Source of the DNA: Inquilinus sp.
GTDB lineage: Bacteria > Pseudomonadota > Alphaproteobacteria > DSM-16000 > Inquilinaceae
Length of the DNA: 8,238 nucleotides
Direction of reading: 5' to 3'
Assembly: GCA_013003675.1 (NCBI GenBank)
Contig: JABDIP010000334.1
Coordinates: forward strand, 1 to 8,238
The notes beneath the pieces were generated by a model. The model did no database searches and was not told the origin of the DNA. It saw only the letters and a program-made list of their open reading frames with translations. The first letter of the stretch is position 1; each line of letters opens with the position of its first letter. The position numbers and the translations under genes are program-made. Shown piece by piece: positions 7,001 to 8,238 of the stretch.

Positions 7001-7324
7001 GCTCCCCGGGCCGGAAACCACCGCTCCCTGCCCGAAACCTCCCTGTGTTCCGCCGGCCAAGCCGCCGCTTCGCCTAACAATGGCGACCGTGGGCCGCGCT
7101 GGCAAGGCGGGGCGGGCGGCCATTCTCGTCGACGACGAACCGGCACGGCGTGGGCGGTCCGATGGGTCCCCGGATCGAGTCCAGCGACGACGCCGGGTGG
7201 GGATGGCGCGGACGTTTCCGGGATCGGTGAAAGCGGTAGGGATTGATCGAGGGACGACGAGAGGAAACACCGTTGTCCGGCCCGACAAGCGGGCGGACGA
7301 GTCGCCTCGCCACGGCAGCCCTGC
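7001..7324. other. Gene-free leader between the tim44-like gene and lutA
   Basis: This stretch has no supported gene on either strand. It must hold the end of the tim44-like transcript and probably the promoter of the lut operon, which reads on the minus strand. I could not find a convincing -35/-10 pair. Visible structure is a hairpin at 7275-7298, a 10-base palindrome TCGTCGACGA at 7126-7135, and an imperfect direct repeat (GAAACC followed by TCCCTG) at 7014-7030 and 7034-7045, close to the lutA start. No trace of an mltA reading frame, such as its conserved C-terminal region, was seen. Confidence 0.6.
7275..7298 (-). terminator. Candidate terminator hairpin after the tim44-like gene
   Basis: On the minus strand GTCC-GCCCG pairs with CGGGC-C-GGAC: nine base pairs with one bulged base and a five-base loop, 26 bases after the stop codon of the tim44-like gene. 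A T run is lacking; the next bases are AACGGTGTTTCC. It would separate the tim44-like transcript from the lut operon. The stem is clear, but its function is inferred from its position. Confidence 0.4.
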
Positions 7325-7993
7325 CTAGGACGGCACTTCCGTCTTCACCAGGGACCAGTTCGGGTCGGTGACGCGGGTATTGCGGGAGAAGGTCCACAAA
7401 TCGGTCACCTCCTGGGTGCTCTCCGGCTCGCCGTCGATCACCTCGCCCTCGGCATCGCGGGTCACGTGGATCTGGCTCGACACGAAGCGGATGGTGACGA
7501 AGGCGGTGCGGCCCTCGATGTCGGCCTCGACCAGATCGGCCGACTTGATCGCCTCGATGCGGTTTTCCAGCGTCTCGCCAGCCGCCAGGCGCTTGCGGAT
7601 CGCCTCGCTGAACTCGTCGTAGAGATCGTCGCTGAGCAGGGGCCGCAGCGTCGCCGTGTCGCCGGCGGCGAAGGCGTTGACGATCATCTGGAAGGCGGTC
7701 TGGGCGCCCTTTACGAAGCCGCGCGGATCGAACGAGGGGTCGGCGATCTTGATCTGGGTGATGCCGCTGGCGATGCCCGGAGCGGCGTCGCCGCCGATGT
7801 CCGCCGCGCGGCTCGGCAGTGCCACGACCTTGTCGGCTCCGTCCGGCTTGGCGGTGTCGCCGGCGCCGTTCAACGGCTTCTGGCGTTCCTGCTCGTGCCC
7901 GGTGCGCCGGCCCAGCACGCTGCGCAGGCGCAGCACCAAGAACACCGCGATCATCCCAAGGATAATGATCTCGAAAAAGGAGCTGCCGCCCAT
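7325..7993 (-). CDS. Membrane-anchored Tim44/TimA-like protein
   Basis: This 222-residue protein belongs to the bacterial Tim44-like family, relatives of the mitochondrial import-motor subunit Tim44; the bacterial role at the inner membrane is not firmly defined. Residues 6-22 (FFEIIILGMIAVFLVLR) are a single N-terminal transmembrane helix followed by a basic stop (RLRSVLGRR). About 30-75 is a polar, probably flexible linker. The Tim44-like domain covers about 78-220: IADPSFDPRGFVKGAQTAFQ, then FAAGDTATLRPLLSDDLYDEF, a beta-sheet part with FVTIRFVSSQI, and the closing LWTFSRN (199-205) and DPNWSLV (210-216), typical for the family. The start ATG at 7993 has AAGGA three bases before it. In many alphaproteobacteria the next gene is mltA; here the leader and the lut operon follow. 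It is divergent from fxsA. Confidence 0.9.
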   Translation of the reverse strand: MGGSSFFEIIILGMIAVFLVLRLRSVLGRRTGHEQERQKPLNGAGDTAKPDGADKVVALPSRAADIGGDAAPGIASGITQIKIADPSFDPRGFVKGAQTAFQMIVNAFAAGDTATLRPLLSDDLYDEFSEAIRKRLAAGETLENRIEAIKSADLVEADIEGRTAFVTIRFVSSQIHVTRDAEGEVIDGEPESTQEVTDLWTFSRNTRVTDPNWSLVKTEVPS

Positions 7994-8184
7994 CGATCCT
8001 TGCCGCTTTACGACGCCTCGGCGCCATGCGCTTCTGGAACTTTCGGCCCCGCGACCCTACCTGAAGGACCGACCGGCTTTCGTCCAGCAGCAAAATCCCC
8101 GGGAAACGGCCGGCATCGTGCCGCACGACGTGCCCCGGTGTTACCCTAGATAGGCCCTCATGGCCGGCCGGACAAGGGAATCGC
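7994..8184. promoter_or_regulatory. Divergent control region of the tim44-like gene and fxsA
   Basis: These 191 bases must contain the promoters of both divergent genes. On the plus strand TAGATA at 8147-8152 is a possible -10 box for fxsA, but no good -35 box stands 16-18 bases before it. On the minus strand no clear promoter was found. An alternating inverted repeat at 8116-8133 lies just upstream of the possible -10 box and is listed separately. No gene is supported inside the region. Confidence 0.5.
8116..8133. promoter_or_regulatory. Operator-like alternating inverted repeat upstream of fxsA
   Basis: TCGTGC-C-GCACGA is a perfect 13-base inverted repeat (8116-8128). Its right arm is used again in GCACG-A-CGTGC (8123-8133), so the five-mer CGTGC appears three times in alternating orientation with one-base spacers. 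GGCA at 8112-8115 and TGCC at 8131-8134 extend the symmetry outward, with a two-base bulge. A one-base spacer rules out an ordinary RNA hairpin but suits a dimeric DNA-binding protein. No regulator is identified. Confidence 0.35.
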
Positions 8185-8238
8185 ATGTTCATCGTTCTAC
8201 TGTTCCTGGCGGCGCTGCCGCTGATCGAGCTCTATGTG
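8185..8238 (+). CDS. fxsA: FxsA family membrane protein, 5' end
   Basis: The window ends 18 codons into this gene, reading MFIVLLFLAALPLIELYV. This is the typical first transmembrane helix of FxsA, with the Pro and the Glu-Leu-Tyr pattern the family shows. FxsA in E. coli is a small inner-membrane protein known for relieving phage T7 exclusion by the F plasmid; its normal role is unknown. AAGGGA lies five bases before the ATG, a good ribosome site. An upstream ATG at 8160 is out of frame. The neighbourhood supports the call: fxsA divergent from a tim44-like gene is a common alphaproteobacterial arrangement. Only the N-terminus can be judged. Confidence 0.8.
   Translation, partial: MFIVLLFLAALPLIELYV

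Noticed and set aside
7001..7288. N-terminal extension of lutA by 96 residues to an upstream ATG at 7288
   Set aside because: The added sequence is Arg/Pro-rich, resembles no LutA, and the ATG at 7000 has a purine-rich site just before it and fits the family start.
7001..7324. Remnant of mltA
   Set aside because: I looked on the minus strand for the conserved C-terminal part of MltA and found nothing similar in any frame; a search by profile could still find a very decayed trace.
7080..7328. 82-codon plus-strand open frame (from ATG at 7080) in the lut leader, ending on the stop codon region of the tim44-like gene
   Set aside because: It has no ribosome site, an Arg/Gly/Asp-rich composition and no recognised motif; open frames of this size arise easily at this G+C content.

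Overview
The window is chromosomal DNA of very high G+C content from what is most likely an alphaproteobacterium. Three things suggest this: the codon use, the presence of hslU, smr, a Tim44-like gene and fxsA within 8 kb, and a repeat built from CCCTCTCCC/GGGAGAGGG palindromes. Rhodospirillales or a related order is my guess, not something the sequence proves. No tRNA, rRNA, CRISPR array, transposase, integrase or phage gene is visible.

Layout. (1) 1-689, plus strand: the 3' half of hslU, the ATPase of the HslUV protease, cut by the window edge. (2) 745-2706, plus: a complete GH13 amylosucrase with all catalytic residues. (3) 2726-3196, minus: a small exported YHS-domain protein, convergent with the amylosucrase. 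(4) 3294-3845, minus: an Smr-domain protein. (5) 3925-4033: a nested inverted-repeat element with two hairpins of identical stem, lying between smr and the next operon. (6) 4084-7000, minus: a compact lutA-lutB-lutC operon for L-lactate oxidation. (7) 7001-7324: a gene-free leader containing one candidate hairpin. (8) 7325-7993, minus: a membrane-anchored Tim44-like protein. (9) 7994-8184: a divergent control region with an alternating inverted repeat. (10) 8185 to the end, plus: the first 18 codons of fxsA.

How it fits together. From memory of alphaproteobacterial genomes, hslU, smr, mltA, a tim44-like gene, fxsA and secB often sit close together as housekeeping genes. Here that skeleton (hslU ... 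smr ... tim44-like / fxsA) seems to be kept but opened at two points. Amylosucrase and the YHS gene lie between hslU and smr. The lut operon lies between smr and the tim44-like gene, where mltA would be expected. LutABC lets a cell grow on lactate by passing electrons from L-lactate to the respiratory chain. Amylosucrase turns sucrose into fructose plus alpha-1,4-glucan. Both look like carbon-metabolism genes placed in a housekeeping locus. No sucrose or lactate transporter and no lactate-responsive regulator is visible here.

I do not see a convincing undescribed system. The points most worth checking are the missing mltA and the lut insertion, the orphan amylosucrase with a changed active-site loop, the double-hairpin repeat, and the operator-like repeat upstream of fxsA.
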